Source: Desulfobulbus sp. | GTDB taxonomy: Bacteria; Desulfobacterota; Desulfobulbia; Desulfobulbales; Desulfobulbaceae | Length of the DNA stretch: 64,000 nucleotides | Reading direction: 5' to 3' | Assembly: GCA_031280615.1 (NCBI GenBank) | Contig: JAITGO010000017.1 | Coordinates: 434,001-498,000 of the forward strand | In this document: in pieces, positions 8,283 through 16,502 of the stretch | Layout: every line of letters starts with the position of its first letter | How positions within the stretch are numbered: position 1 is the first letter of the stretch | Made by a program: the position numbers and the translations under genes | Notes under the pieces: generated by a model | The model's database searches: none | The model's input: the letters and a program-made list of their open reading frames with translations, nothing else | What the model was told of the DNA's origin: nothing

Positions 8283-9350
8283 ATGCGGTATTCGATCATC
8301 TCTGCCGTTTTCCTTGTCCTGATGCTCTTCTCCTGTTCCCCGCGGCCCTATGACGGCCCGGTTTCCGACCATTTCGACGGCGAGCGGTTTTTCAATCCCG
8401 GCAAACCGGAAAACAAAACCTTTTTCCGGGTGCTCAAATGGTATGCGACCCGGGTGCGCCAGCCCTGGCCCGCCTTCAGTGAACTCCCCTTCACCGACAA
8501 GCCACCCCAACGGGTTGAAGGCAATGAGGTGCGGGTCGGCTTCGTCGGCCATGTCACCCTGCTCATCCAAACCCAGGGACTCAATATCCTGACCGATCCG
8601 GTCTGGTCGGACCGCGCCAGCCCGTTCACCTGGGCCGGTCCCCAACGGGTCCATCCGCCGGGAATCCGTTTCGAGGACCTGCCGCCCATCGACGTGGTAC
8701 TGATCAGCCATAACCATTACGACCATCTCGACCTCGACACCTTGGCAAGGCTGTGGCAGCGCAACCGGCCTCTATTCATCGTGCCCCTGGGCAATGAGAC
8801 ATTGATCCGCGACCGCGTGCCCGATGCCCGAATAGAGGCCCGCGATTGGGACGGCCAGGTGGCGGTGGCTCCGGGGCTGACGGTGCATCTGGCGCCGATG
8901 CATCACTGGTCGGCTCGCACCCTCTGGGACCGCAACCGGGCCCTCTGGGCTGCCTTCGTCCTCGCCACCCCCGGCGGCACGCTCTACTTTGTCGGCGACA
9001 GTGGCTATGGCGGCGGCGACAATTTCCGCGCCGCGGCCGCCAAGTACGGACCGTTCCGTCTCGCCGTCCTACCCATCGGTTCGTACGATCCCCGCTGGTT
9101 CATGGCCGACAACCACATGAATCCCGAAGAGGCGGTCAAGGCCTGGAACGACCTGGGGCGGCCGCCCATGCTTCCCACTCATTATGGCATGTTTCAGCTG
9201 GCCGACACCGGTTATGAGATGCCGCTACGCGACTTGAGAGCCGCCATGAATGCTGCCGCCGTTCCCGAGAGCCGTATTCGGCCGCTCAACGCAGGCGAGC
9301 ATTGGTGGGTGGAGGAACGGGTGATACCCCACAGTGACGGGGCGTTGTGA
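8283..9350 (+). CDS. metallo-beta-lactamase-fold hydrolase, lipoprotein (NAPE-PLD-like)
   Basis: 355 residues. A lipoprotein signal peptide ends in the lipobox LFSC (Cys18), so the enzyme is probably membrane-anchored outside the cytoplasm. The metal-binding HxHxDH motif is intact (SHNHYDHLD), with further ligands in APMHHWSAR, GDSGYGG and LPTHYGMF. Family relatives hydrolyse N-acyl-phosphatidylethanolamine or related phosphodiesters; the actual substrate is unknown. The ATG at 8283 is preceded by GAGGT and gives the signal peptide at the N-terminus, which decides it over the GTG at 8256. It converges on the HD-domain gene, with 12 bp between stops. Confidence 0.85.
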   Translation: MRYSIISAVFLVLMLFSCSPRPYDGPVSDHFDGERFFNPGKPENKTFFRVLKWYATRVRQPWPAFSELPFTDKPPQRVEGNEVRVGFVGHVTLLIQTQGLNILTDPVWSDRASPFTWAGPQRVHPPGIRFEDLPPIDVVLISHNHYDHLDLDTLARLWQRNRPLFIVPLGNETLIRDRVPDARIEARDWDGQVAVAPGLTVHLAPMHHWSARTLWDRNRALWAAFVLATPGGTLYFVGDSGYGGGDNFRAAAAKYGPFRLAVLPIGSYDPRWFMADNHMNPEEAVKAWNDLGRPPMLPTHYGMFQLADTGYEMPLRDLRAAMNAAAVPESRIRPLNAGEHWWVEERVIPHSDGAL

Positions 9351-9362
9351 GGTGAGCCCGAT

Positions 9363-9902
9363 TCAGGGCGTTGCAGCCGGCAGTGCGTGCAGGGCTTGGC
9401 CGACGATATTGTCCGGAACGATGCCGGCAAGGCTGCGCCCGCTCGCCCAGGCGATGAGGCGCGGGTCCCTGGCCGCGTCGGTGCATAGAAAATCCGGATT
9501 CACTGTGGTGCCGGTGCGAGCCAGGTCGAGCCGGTCGGCATCGAAACAGGTGCGCACGGTCGTTTCGTCGTGGGTACGGGCGGCGGTGTGCAGGCGGCAG
9601 GCCGTGAGCAACAGGCACAGCCGTTCCTCATCCAGGCGCAGCAGGCCGTCGCGGTGATATTGTTCGGCAAGTGCCGCGCCGCGGGGGCCGTGGTTCGGGT
9701 CGGCATGCTCGGTGAGCCGTCGGCTGTCGTGGAACAGGGCGAACAATTCGACCACCAGGCGGTCGGCCCCGGTCTCGGCGGCCAGCCGCAGGCCGTTGTC
9801 ATACACCCTGGCCCAGTGGGAAAGCCCGTGCAGACCGCGGGGATTGATGGCCATTTCGGCGGCCATCTGGCCTATGATCGTCGCCAGTAGTTCTTGGATC
9901 AT
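9363..9902 (-). CDS. HD-superfamily protein, putative metal-dependent phosphohydrolase
   Basis: 179 residues. The spaced histidine/aspartate motifs HGLSHW, FHDSRR and a later DPNHGPRGA fit the HD superfamily, which binds a divalent metal and often cleaves phosphate bonds. There is no membrane segment or fused domain. The start at 9902 (MIQELLATIIGQMA) is where HD similarity begins; the longer reading frame upstream would overlap the PAS gene and has a low-complexity sequence. The Shine-Dalgarno match is weak. It lies 61 bp downstream of the membrane PAS gene and may be cotranscribed. Substrate unknown. Confidence 0.7.
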   Translation of the reverse strand: MIQELLATIIGQMAAEMAINPRGLHGLSHWARVYDNGLRLAAETGADRLVVELFALFHDSRRLTEHADPNHGPRGAALAEQYHRDGLLRLDEERLCLLLTACRLHTAARTHDETTVRTCFDADRLDLARTGTTVNPDFLCTDAARDPRLIAWASGRSLAGIVPDNIVGQALHALPAATP

Positions 9903-9963
9903 GACGTGCTCTTGTTGGGTGACAGAGGCTGAGGCAAGGCCGCGGGCAGCGGGCCGGGCCTGC

Positions 9964-11190
9964 TCAGCCTCGGCCGAGCAGGGTGCGGCTGTAGCAGTCG
10001 GGGCAGATACCGTGGCTGAAATGGGCGTCGCTGTGCGCGGTGATGTACTTTTCCATCTGCTCCCAGGCATCGTGCTCGGTGCGAATTTTCTTGCAATACA
10101 TGCAAATGGAAAGAAGGCCCTCAAGGCGCTTGATCCGGGCCAGGGTCGCCTCGACCTCCTCTTTCTGGCGGGCCAGTAGTTCCTGCTGCTGTTTCTGTTC
10201 GCCGATGTCGGTCACCGAAAACACGGTATAGTCCTCGGAACGGTCGCCGAGCACAATGGTCCGTCCATGTTGTTTGGACCAGAACCGTTCGCCGTTGCTG
10301 CGCCGGTGGAGGATTTCGCCTTCGAACCTGCCGCCTGCGGCAATGTCGCCATAGATCGCGCGGCCCGCCTGCTCGAACAAGACGTCGTTTTCGTACAGGC
10401 AGCGCGCCGATTGGCCCGGCAAAGAGTCGGGCGGGAACATGAATAAAGCCTCCATGGCAGGGTTGCAGGAGACGATGACCCGGTCCTTGGTAATGCAGAT
10501 CCCGGTCGGCAGGGTGTCGAAGATGGCTTTTTGTTCCGCCAACACCTCCTGCAGCCGTCGGTCGCTCTTTTCCTTGGATAAGACCAGCATGCTGAAGCCA
10601 TTGGCCAGCATGATGTAGAATATGATGGTAAAGGTGACGAACTGGATGGTGTTGGGGGAGAAAAGAACGAATTCCTCGGTGGCGATCAGCGCCGAAACCC
10701 CGCGGAAACAGGCAACCAGGGCGAAGAGACCGATGCTCCAGGCCATGTAGGTCTGTAGAGGAGAGGTTCTCGAAACGCTTTGCAACATCTTCCAGGCTGC
10801 GATTCCCAAGAGCGGCGAGGCCTGCAGCGAGATCGTGGCGAGCCGTTCGGACTGCTCCAGCGGCGTGGACAGGACGATGCCTGCCAGCACATAGAGGAGG
10901 CAGGTAATTTGCATTGCCGGAGAAACGGGACGATTCGCGATCCGGAAAATCGCCCAGCATTCATAGGCGAAACCGGCGAGGATGCAGAAATTGCCCAGGC
11001 CGTAGCTGAGCAGATCAATGACCGTGCCCCGTGCCGCCAGCAGCAGCCAGCCCGTACCTTGTAAACATTTGGCCGCGATCCAAAACGGATTGCGCTCGGA
11101 GCGCTCCTGGCTCTCCTGCAGGACAATAAGCACCATGCCGAAGACAAGGTTGCCGAAGCCCAGGGCCAGGATGATCGTTCGTATATCCAA
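9964..11190 (-). CDS. membrane PAS protein with C-terminal Cys/His motif
   Basis: 408 residues. About seven hydrophobic segments occupy residues 1-215, followed by a PAS domain (about 225-345), a short coiled coil, and a C-terminal motif running from CMYCKKIR to HGICPDCY. That last motif is a CxxC...CxxC module common at the end of PAS and receiver proteins in Desulfobacterota; it probably binds a metal. No kinase, GGDEF, EAL or other output domain is present. The TTG start has AAGGA 9 nt upstream. A good promoter lies 44-80 nt upstream. Likely a membrane sensor acting through a partner. Confidence 0.8.
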   Translation of the reverse strand: MDIRTIILALGFGNLVFGMVLIVLQESQERSERNPFWIAAKCLQGTGWLLLAARGTVIDLLSYGLGNFCILAGFAYECWAIFRIANRPVSPAMQITCLLYVLAGIVLSTPLEQSERLATISLQASPLLGIAAWKMLQSVSRTSPLQTYMAWSIGLFALVACFRGVSALIATEEFVLFSPNTIQFVTFTIIFYIMLANGFSMLVLSKEKSDRRLQEVLAEQKAIFDTLPTGICITKDRVIVSCNPAMEALFMFPPDSLPGQSARCLYENDVLFEQAGRAIYGDIAAGGRFEGEILHRRSNGERFWSKQHGRTIVLGDRSEDYTVFSVTDIGEQKQQQELLARQKEEVEATLARIKRLEGLLSICMYCKKIRTEHDAWEQMEKYITAHSDAHFSHGICPDCYSRTLLGRG

Positions 11191-11539
11191 AAAATTCGTT
11201 CCTTGTTGTCGAGTGGAAAAATATTGACAGTCGCAACTATATTATAATGGAAAAATGTAGTGAAAGTAAAGGGTTTGCCGGTAGAGTCGCGGATGCCGGC
11301 GTCGGCCGAAATGGCGAGGTGCTGATTGGGATGGGGGAATAAACGGGCCGGCAGACTCGAATAGGGGGTGGGTGCTAACGTCACCGGCGGCGCCCGGTCA
11401 TAGTCGCCAGCGCGAGAGCATCTTTGGAGAATGTCCACAATGTGCCCGGCACGGTGACCTTTTCCCTGCCAGGCCGGGGGGCTTCATAACAGCAGTTCCA
11501 AGACGGGCGGTAACGGCAACGGGCGCAGGCCCGCCTCCG
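11191..11539. other. 349-bp intergenic region
   Basis: Apart from the PAS promoter at 11241-11270 and its AT-rich leader, I see no coding sequence, terminator with a U-tract, or clear repeat. The part from about 11280 to 11539 is GC-rich and unassigned. Confidence 0.6.
11241..11270 (-). promoter_or_regulatory. sigma70-type promoter of the membrane PAS gene
   Basis: On the minus strand TTTACT (11270-11265), an 18-nt spacer and a perfect TATAAT (11246-11241). Predicted transcription start near 11234, about 44 nt before the TTG start at 11190. Confidence 0.5.
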
Positions 11540-12193
11540 TTATCCAGCGGTTGCCAGCCGTGCTCCCAGCTGGACGGCCTGCTTGCAGTCCTCAGGAAAG
11601 ACCGATGATCGCCGCGCCGCCTTTTGGGCCGAATCCATGCATTCCATGATCACCTTGCCATAGTCGGGAAACTGATAGGTGTCATAGCAGCACAGGGTCT
11701 CGGGCTGGATGCCGAAGACGCGGTCGAGCACGGTTTCGGTGGCCTCGAACATCGCCGGATAGCCCAGGCGGGCGCACTGTTCCTCGTCGACATTCATGGT
11801 GTAGATGACGGCTGTCTTGATGGTCCGGGGAAAGATTGCACGCGGCGGCTGGCTGTAGACGAGCGGCGCGAACAAAAGCCGCTCCAAGAAGGAGCGCATC
11901 TCGCCGGTCATTTGGGCAAAATAGATCGGCGAGCCCAAAACGAGGGCGTCGACCTTGGTTTCGATCCGTTCCAGTACCGGCCGTAGTTGGTCCTGCATGG
12001 CACAGCGGCCGTTGCTCGGGCCATCGACCAGCTTGCAGGCAAAGCAACTGGTGCAGCCCTTGTAGTCGAGGTCGTAGAGATGGACCAGTTCGATGGACGC
12101 GCCCTGGGCGGCGGCGCCTTCGAGGACCTTGGTCAGCAGGGTGGCGGTGTTCCACGTTTTTCTCGGGCTGCCGTTGATGGCCAGAACATGCAT
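11540..12193 (-). CDS. flavodoxin-family NAD(P)H-dependent oxidoreductase / iron-sulfur flavoprotein
   Basis: 217 residues. It opens MHVLAINGSPRK, the FMN-phosphate binding loop of NADPH-dependent FMN reductases, followed by a cysteine cluster CTSCFAC...C around residues 48-65 and the GSPIYF loop typical of the family. The cysteines suggest an iron-sulfur cluster, as in archaeal/anaerobe iron-sulfur flavoproteins. Likely a cytosolic electron-transfer or quinone/nitro reductase. The start at 12193 has AAGGAGG 6 nt upstream. It resembles the product of the 30010-30645 gene in fold and cysteine pattern, so the window has two such proteins. Confidence 0.85.
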   Translation of the reverse strand: MHVLAINGSPRKTWNTATLLTKVLEGAAAQGASIELVHLYDLDYKGCTSCFACKLVDGPSNGRCAMQDQLRPVLERIETKVDALVLGSPIYFAQMTGEMRSFLERLLFAPLVYSQPPRAIFPRTIKTAVIYTMNVDEEQCARLGYPAMFEATETVLDRVFGIQPETLCCYDTYQFPDYGKVIMECMDSAQKAARRSSVFPEDCKQAVQLGARLATAG

Positions 12194-12288
12194 GGCGTCC
12201 TCCTTGTGGGTTGCGCTTGCCCAGCGGACGAACGGCCGGGACAAACAGTTTTTCGGACGGGAATCCCGGCAACGGGCGCTCCTGGCGG

Positions 12289-13629
12289 CTAATACCGTAT
12301 CGTGGCCAGGAACATGGTGGCGGTCCAGTTTTCGTCGCCGCCCAGCCGGGCGGTGGCACCGTCGGCGGGAATTGCCAGGGCGCCCACCAGGCTCAAGGTC
12401 AGGTGGCTGTTGACCGCCCAGTCGGCGACCAAGTTCCATTCATCGGCATAATGGCTGTCCTGCACCTCGAAATAGGCCGGGTTGTACAGGTTGAAACGGT
12501 AGTAGAACAGGTTGAGGGTCAGGGGTTCCACCGGCTGGATTTTGAGGCGGATCATATGCGAGTCGAGATTGGTGTTGAACAGGTCGTATTCGCCGGTGAT
12601 CTCGCCCTGAAACCAGGAGCCCCAGTCGGAGGCGCCGTAGAACAGGGGATCGTAGTATTCGTTGAAACTGGCGTAGCGATAGGTCAGCTCGGGTTTCCAG
12701 GCAATTTCGCTCCACTGGTAGCTGGCCGACACGTACCAGCCGATGCCCGCGTCCTGGCCGTGGTCGCGCTCTTCGCGGACGAATTCGCCGTTGAACGTGA
12801 GCGGCTGCAGTGGCGAGGGGCCGTTACCCACCGCAAAGGGCTTGATGCTGCCCCGCAAGTCATATACCTGCATGCCGTCGCGCTCGGGCAGGTCGGATGC
12901 GATGGTGGCGAAACTGCCGCCCAGGCTGGCATCGTCGGAAAAGGCGTATTCCAAGGTGCCGCCCCCTGCCGTGGTGTCGATGGGGAAGACGTCGTTGTCC
13001 TCGAAATAGAACAAGTCGCCGGACCAGGCGCCGCTTTTCATCCGGACGATGGCGGCATAGTCGGCACTCCTGCGGCTGCCGAGGTAATAGGCGGCCCGCC
13101 GGAAGCCGGAACATCCCTCGCTGTAAAAGAGGAAACCGGTTCCGGTGGTGTAGGTCTGGCGGCCAAAGGAGATGTCGAGAAAATCCTCGCCCAGGCTGCC
13201 GAACAGCGTGCCCGAGCGCCAGCCGGCATAGGCGTTGTCGATGCCCAGCCAGCTGACGTCGCCCATGCCGGCGTTGGTGGCGTCGGCATCGATGCCGCCG
13301 AAGGTGTTGGCCTGGACCACGTCGATTCTGCCGTACAAACTCTGGGTGTTGGGCAGCACGTAATGGCCTTCCAATCCGGGGCGGATCAACGATTCCGACC
13401 AGGAGTCGACCCGCTGGCCGTCGAGCACGCCCCTGTCGTTGCCGTACCAGGCGTTGCCCTGGCTGAAAAAGGCGAAGTCCAGGCCAAGAGTGGCCTGGAG
13501 ATAGCTGCCGTTGTCGCTTTCATAGAAGCGCAGCGGATTGGCCGGTTCCTCCTCGGCGGCCGGCAGGACGGCGGGCAGGGTGAGGGCGGTTGACAGCAGG
13601 AAGAGGGCGGTCGAACATGTTTTGCGCAT
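12289..13629 (-). CDS. outer-membrane beta-barrel protein (alginate-export/porin-like)
   Basis: 446 residues with a signal peptide (MRKTCSTALFLLSTALTLP, cleavage near AAAEE) and alternating aromatic strands throughout. It ends in FLATIRY, with a C-terminal aromatic residue as expected for barrel assembly. Overall style resembles AlgE-type or DUF1302-like porins; the transported substrate is unknown. It stands alone but shares an upstream element with the autotransporter gene behind it. About 95 bp separate its end from the flavodoxin gene's start. Confidence 0.8.
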   Translation of the reverse strand: MRKTCSTALFLLSTALTLPAVLPAAEEEPANPLRFYESDNGSYLQATLGLDFAFFSQGNAWYGNDRGVLDGQRVDSWSESLIRPGLEGHYVLPNTQSLYGRIDVVQANTFGGIDADATNAGMGDVSWLGIDNAYAGWRSGTLFGSLGEDFLDISFGRQTYTTGTGFLFYSEGCSGFRRAAYYLGSRRSADYAAIVRMKSGAWSGDLFYFEDNDVFPIDTTAGGGTLEYAFSDDASLGGSFATIASDLPERDGMQVYDLRGSIKPFAVGNGPSPLQPLTFNGEFVREERDHGQDAGIGWYVSASYQWSEIAWKPELTYRYASFNEYYDPLFYGASDWGSWFQGEITGEYDLFNTNLDSHMIRLKIQPVEPLTLNLFYYRFNLYNPAYFEVQDSHYADEWNLVADWAVNSHLTLSLVGALAIPADGATARLGGDENWTATMFLATIRY

Positions 13630-13670
13630 GGCTCTGTGATCTCAATATGAAAAACAGTTATGGGGTTGGG

Positions 13671-13748
13671 AGCTTGCCGCCTTCGGCCAGCGCCATTCTC
13701 GGCGGATTCTTACCAGACCGTGCCATGTCCATTGAGGTTCTGCCATCT
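13671..13748 (-). repeat. copy A of a duplicated upstream element (barrel gene)
   Basis: A 78-bp block matching 16317-16394 at 58 of 78 positions by eye (49 of the first 60). It ends 41 bp before the start codon of the outer-membrane barrel gene. On the minus strand it includes TGGTAAGAA (rc of 13707-13715), an extended -10-like sequence, so it may hold the promoter. Confidence 0.7.
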
Positions 13749-13802
13749 CGTCCGGTTTCGGCAAGAGGCGGAACGCTGCTGGCGGGTAACCGGGCATGCG
13801 GA

Positions 13803-16274
13803 TCAAAATTCCACGCGCACAAGTCCGACCACTTCGTGGCCTGAATATCCGTCGCCGAAGTGGTAGTCGTAGTCGAGCTTGATCAGGACCTTGTCAGCGG
13901 CTGAAGGTCTCCAGGCCAAGCCCGCACCCACACTCCCGCTGTCCCTGTTCGGATCCAATCCCTCGGTGACGAGGACCAAGTTCGGCACGTTTGCGGCCCG
14001 GCCCATGATCGTGGCTTCGGTGTCGCCGAATTCGTGGTACCAATCCGCTCGCCCTTCCAGAGTCACGGCTGAGGATACCAACCAGATCAGGCTTGCCCCA
14101 AGGTCGGAACGGAGGCTGTCGTAATCGTCGGCGTTTGCTGTCAGGGCCAGGTTGGAGCCGGCGGGGCCGCGCTCGGTATAACCGTCGAGGCTGGTCGAGG
14201 CGTAATCGAGCGCCAGGCGCGGTTTGAAGATGACCAGGTCGTTGAGCGCGCAATCATTGTCGAGGCTCAGGCCAAGGTTCCACACCTTCGCGTCGGGGTT
14301 GGACCAGTAGGTGCCGTTGCCGGATGGCAGGCCGGCCACATTGCGCCGCTGGTCGAAATCGTGGGCCATCCAGCCGCCGTAAAGGGCCAGGCGGGGATGC
14401 CACTGGCCATTGCCGTTGAATCGCGCGGTCAAGCCCAGAGAAAATCCGTAGCCGTCGGCCTCGGCGCGATAGCCCCTTCCCTCGAAGTCGCTGTTCAGGT
14501 AGTTGAAGGCCGCGCCGAAGGCCAGTTCACCCCAGTTGTTCGGGCCGCTCCAGCGGGTCATGCCCAGGTCCACGCCAGAGAAATCCTGGTCGAGGTCGGT
14601 ATAGAGGTCGTTACCGTCCTGAGTACCGTTATGATGAAAAGGCACGCCCCACACGGTGGTCCGATCGCCTGGATCACGATTTAGGGAAAGGCTGGAGAAA
14701 CTGCCCAGAAAATTGTTCCGGAACTGCCGGGTTACCACCTGTTGCCCTCGGTTGAGGGCCTGGATGCTTTGGGTGGTGCCTTGAGCGCTGGCTTGCCGAA
14801 AAACTTCCCGTCCGGCGGCCCGCACGTCGGCCGCGTTTTCGACGCCGGTTAGGAGCGCCAGCCAGGGAACCGAAGCCCCGGCCGGATCATCTCCGTTGTT
14901 CCTGAAATACTGTTCCAGCCCGGAAAGAAAAGTTCCGGCCGCGCCGCCGGTAACGGTCGAGGCATCGTTCAGGCGGGTGACGGTCACTGCGTAATTGGAG
15001 CTATCAAGGCCCTGGGTGACGCTATGCGCATATTGAAACACCGCGTTGCTGGCGGTGGTGAAGCCGTTGGCACCGGAGCTGTCCACCAAGGTGGCGCAGG
15101 TTGCATCCGTGCAGATTCTGTCGGCATTGTTGATGACGTTGTGGGTATAGCTTGCACCGACATTGAGCGCGGACATTTCCAGGGAAACCAGCCGCGCCCC
15201 GGGCTCGATGATGGCATTGGTGGCGCCGTCGGTTCCGGAACCATAATCCAGGAAACTTACGCTTCCACCTTTGGCCAGGTACAAGGTCGAGCCGCTGCTG
15301 AAGACAGCGTTTTGCGTAGCAGAACCATCCAGCGCCACGGCATGGGCGTCGCTACCCTGGCCGGCCAGGGTCATCTGGCCGGAATTGGTCAGGCCGCCGG
15401 CAAGGATATCCAACCCATAGGCTGCGCCGCCATCCATGCTTCGGGCCAGTAAGGTGACCATCCCGGAACCGTTGTTGATGAAGCCGCCATTCCCGATATA
15501 GATACCGGTGCCGTAGCCGCCATCTGCTCCGATGGCGGTGATAGTGAGGGGAGATGAGCCGTTGTTGATGAAGCCGCCATCTTCGATATAAATACCGGTC
15601 CCCTCACTGCTATAGGAGTTTCCAGTTCCGGTCGCGATACCGGTGGCGGTAACGGCTCCGGAACCGCTGTTAATAAAGTCGCCTTCGTAAATGTAGATAC
15701 CTGCGCCGGAACCTCCGCTCTCCCCGATGCCGGTGGCGGTAACAACTCCGGACCCACTGTTGACGAAACCACCCTGATTAACATAAATGCCGCCGCCGTA
15801 GCCTTCGTTGGTTGCGGTGCCGGTGGCAATGATGGCTCCGGAGCCGCTGTTGGTGAATCCATTATCGTACGCGAGAAATATGCCGCCACCTGTGCCATCA
15901 TTGTTCCCTGTACCGGTGGCGGTAATGGTTCCGCCACCACTGTTGGTGAACCCGCCGTTCCAAACAAAGATACCATAGCCGAAAGAGCTGTCGTTGCCGG
16001 TGCCGACGGTAATGGCGGTCCCTTCGTTGACAAAGGCGCCGTTTACGGTAAGGGTGCCGCCGGGATCGGTATCGGTACCGTCGGCCGTGACCTGCCCCAG
16101 GTTGGTGTAGGAATCATAGGATCCCGTCCGGTCGTCGCTTGGATTCGGAGGCGATGATACTTGGTAGCTGTCGGTAGAACCGCCGGGATTGGTATAATCC
16201 TGGGCCAAGGTGTCCAGAGGGAAGGCCAAGGGCAACCAGAGCGTTGCCAGCGGCAGGACAATTTTTTTCTTCAC
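13803..16274 (-). CDS. autotransporter with repeat-rich passenger (type Va secretion)
   Basis: 823 residues. Signal peptide (VKKKIVLPLATLWLPLAF to about residue 25, TLAQ). The passenger (about 30-420) contains tandem imperfect modules of the form GGFxNSGSGxxxATG...GxGIYI, typical of beta-helical surface adhesins. The C-terminal region (about 530-823) is an autotransporter beta-domain ending LVRVEF with a terminal Phe. The GTG at 16274 is preferred over the GTG at 16310. It puts the signal peptide at the very start, and it makes the distance to the upstream repeat 42 bp, nearly the same as in the neighbouring barrel gene (41 bp). Predicted role is surface adhesion or display; the ligand is unknown. 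Confidence 0.85.
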   Translation of the reverse strand: MKKKIVLPLATLWLPLAFPLDTLAQDYTNPGGSTDSYQVSSPPNPSDDRTGSYDSYTNLGQVTADGTDTDPGGTLTVNGAFVNEGTAITVGTGNDSSFGYGIFVWNGGFTNSGGGTITATGTGNNDGTGGGIFLAYDNGFTNSGSGAIIATGTATNEGYGGGIYVNQGGFVNSGSGVVTATGIGESGGSGAGIYIYEGDFINSGSGAVTATGIATGTGNSYSSEGTGIYIEDGGFINNGSSPLTITAIGADGGYGTGIYIGNGGFINNGSGMVTLLARSMDGGAAYGLDILAGGLTNSGQMTLAGQGSDAHAVALDGSATQNAVFSSGSTLYLAKGGSVSFLDYGSGTDGATNAIIEPGARLVSLEMSALNVGASYTHNVINNADRICTDATCATLVDSSGANGFTTASNAVFQYAHSVTQGLDSSNYAVTVTRLNDASTVTGGAAGTFLSGLEQYFRNNGDDPAGASVPWLALLTGVENAADVRAAGREVFRQASAQGTTQSIQALNRGQQVVTRQFRNNFLGSFSSLSLNRDPGDRTTVWGVPFHHNGTQDGNDLYTDLDQDFSGVDLGMTRWSGPNNWGELAFGAAFNYLNSDFEGRGYRAEADGYGFSLGLTARFNGNGQWHPRLALYGGWMAHDFDQRRNVAGLPSGNGTYWSNPDAKVWNLGLSLDNDCALNDLVIFKPRLALDYASTSLDGYTERGPAGSNLALTANADDYDSLRSDLGASLIWLVSSAVTLEGRADWYHEFGDTEATIMGRAANVPNLVLVTEGLDPNRDSGSVGAGLAWRPSAADKVLIKLDYDYHFGDGYSGHEVVGLVRVEF
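15440..15990 (-). repeat. coding tandem repeats in the autotransporter passenger
   Basis: About six imperfect modules of roughly 30-36 codons. Each contains F-[TVI]-N-[SN]-G-S-G followed by a Thr/Ala/Gly-rich strand and GxGIYI. They are homologous at protein level and partly at DNA level (recurring GGAACCGCTGTT-like strings on the minus strand), so copy number may vary between strains. Confidence 0.7.
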
Positions 16275-16316
16275 AGCATCTCTCGGAAAGTGAAAAAGTG
16301 AGCGTGGCACAGGGGG

Positions 16317-16394
16317 AACTTGCCGCTTTCGGCCAGCGGCCTTCTTGGCGAATTTTTACGTGACCGTGCCGCGTCCGTCAAGGTCTTATCACTT
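16317..16394 (-). repeat. copy B of the duplicated upstream element (autotransporter)
   Basis: 78 bp aligned without gaps to 13671-13748. On the minus strand it contains TTGACG, a 17-nt spacer and TAAAAA, a plausible promoter lying across the conserved block. It ends 42 bp before the GTG at 16274. The same frame is open in both copies (ARSGKNPPR versus ARSRKNSPR), but the copy A frame stops soon after. Confidence 0.7.
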
Positions 16395-16502
16395 CTTATT
16401 GTTACAAAAAATGGCCGGACAGCCAGCAGGATCGGGGCGATGGGGCAAGGGGAGGGCGGCCGCGGGCGAAGACGGTCGTGTCGGGGCCGGGCAAGCGGGT
16501 GG

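Noticed and set aside
7970..8353. 127-codon plus-strand frame upstream of the metallo-hydrolase
   Set aside because: It runs antisense across the IS3 transposase fragment and has no domain, so it is not a gene.
12211..13593. 460-codon plus-strand frame over the barrel gene
   Set aside because: Antisense of the outer-membrane barrel gene, whose frame has a signal peptide, aromatic strands and a terminal Tyr.
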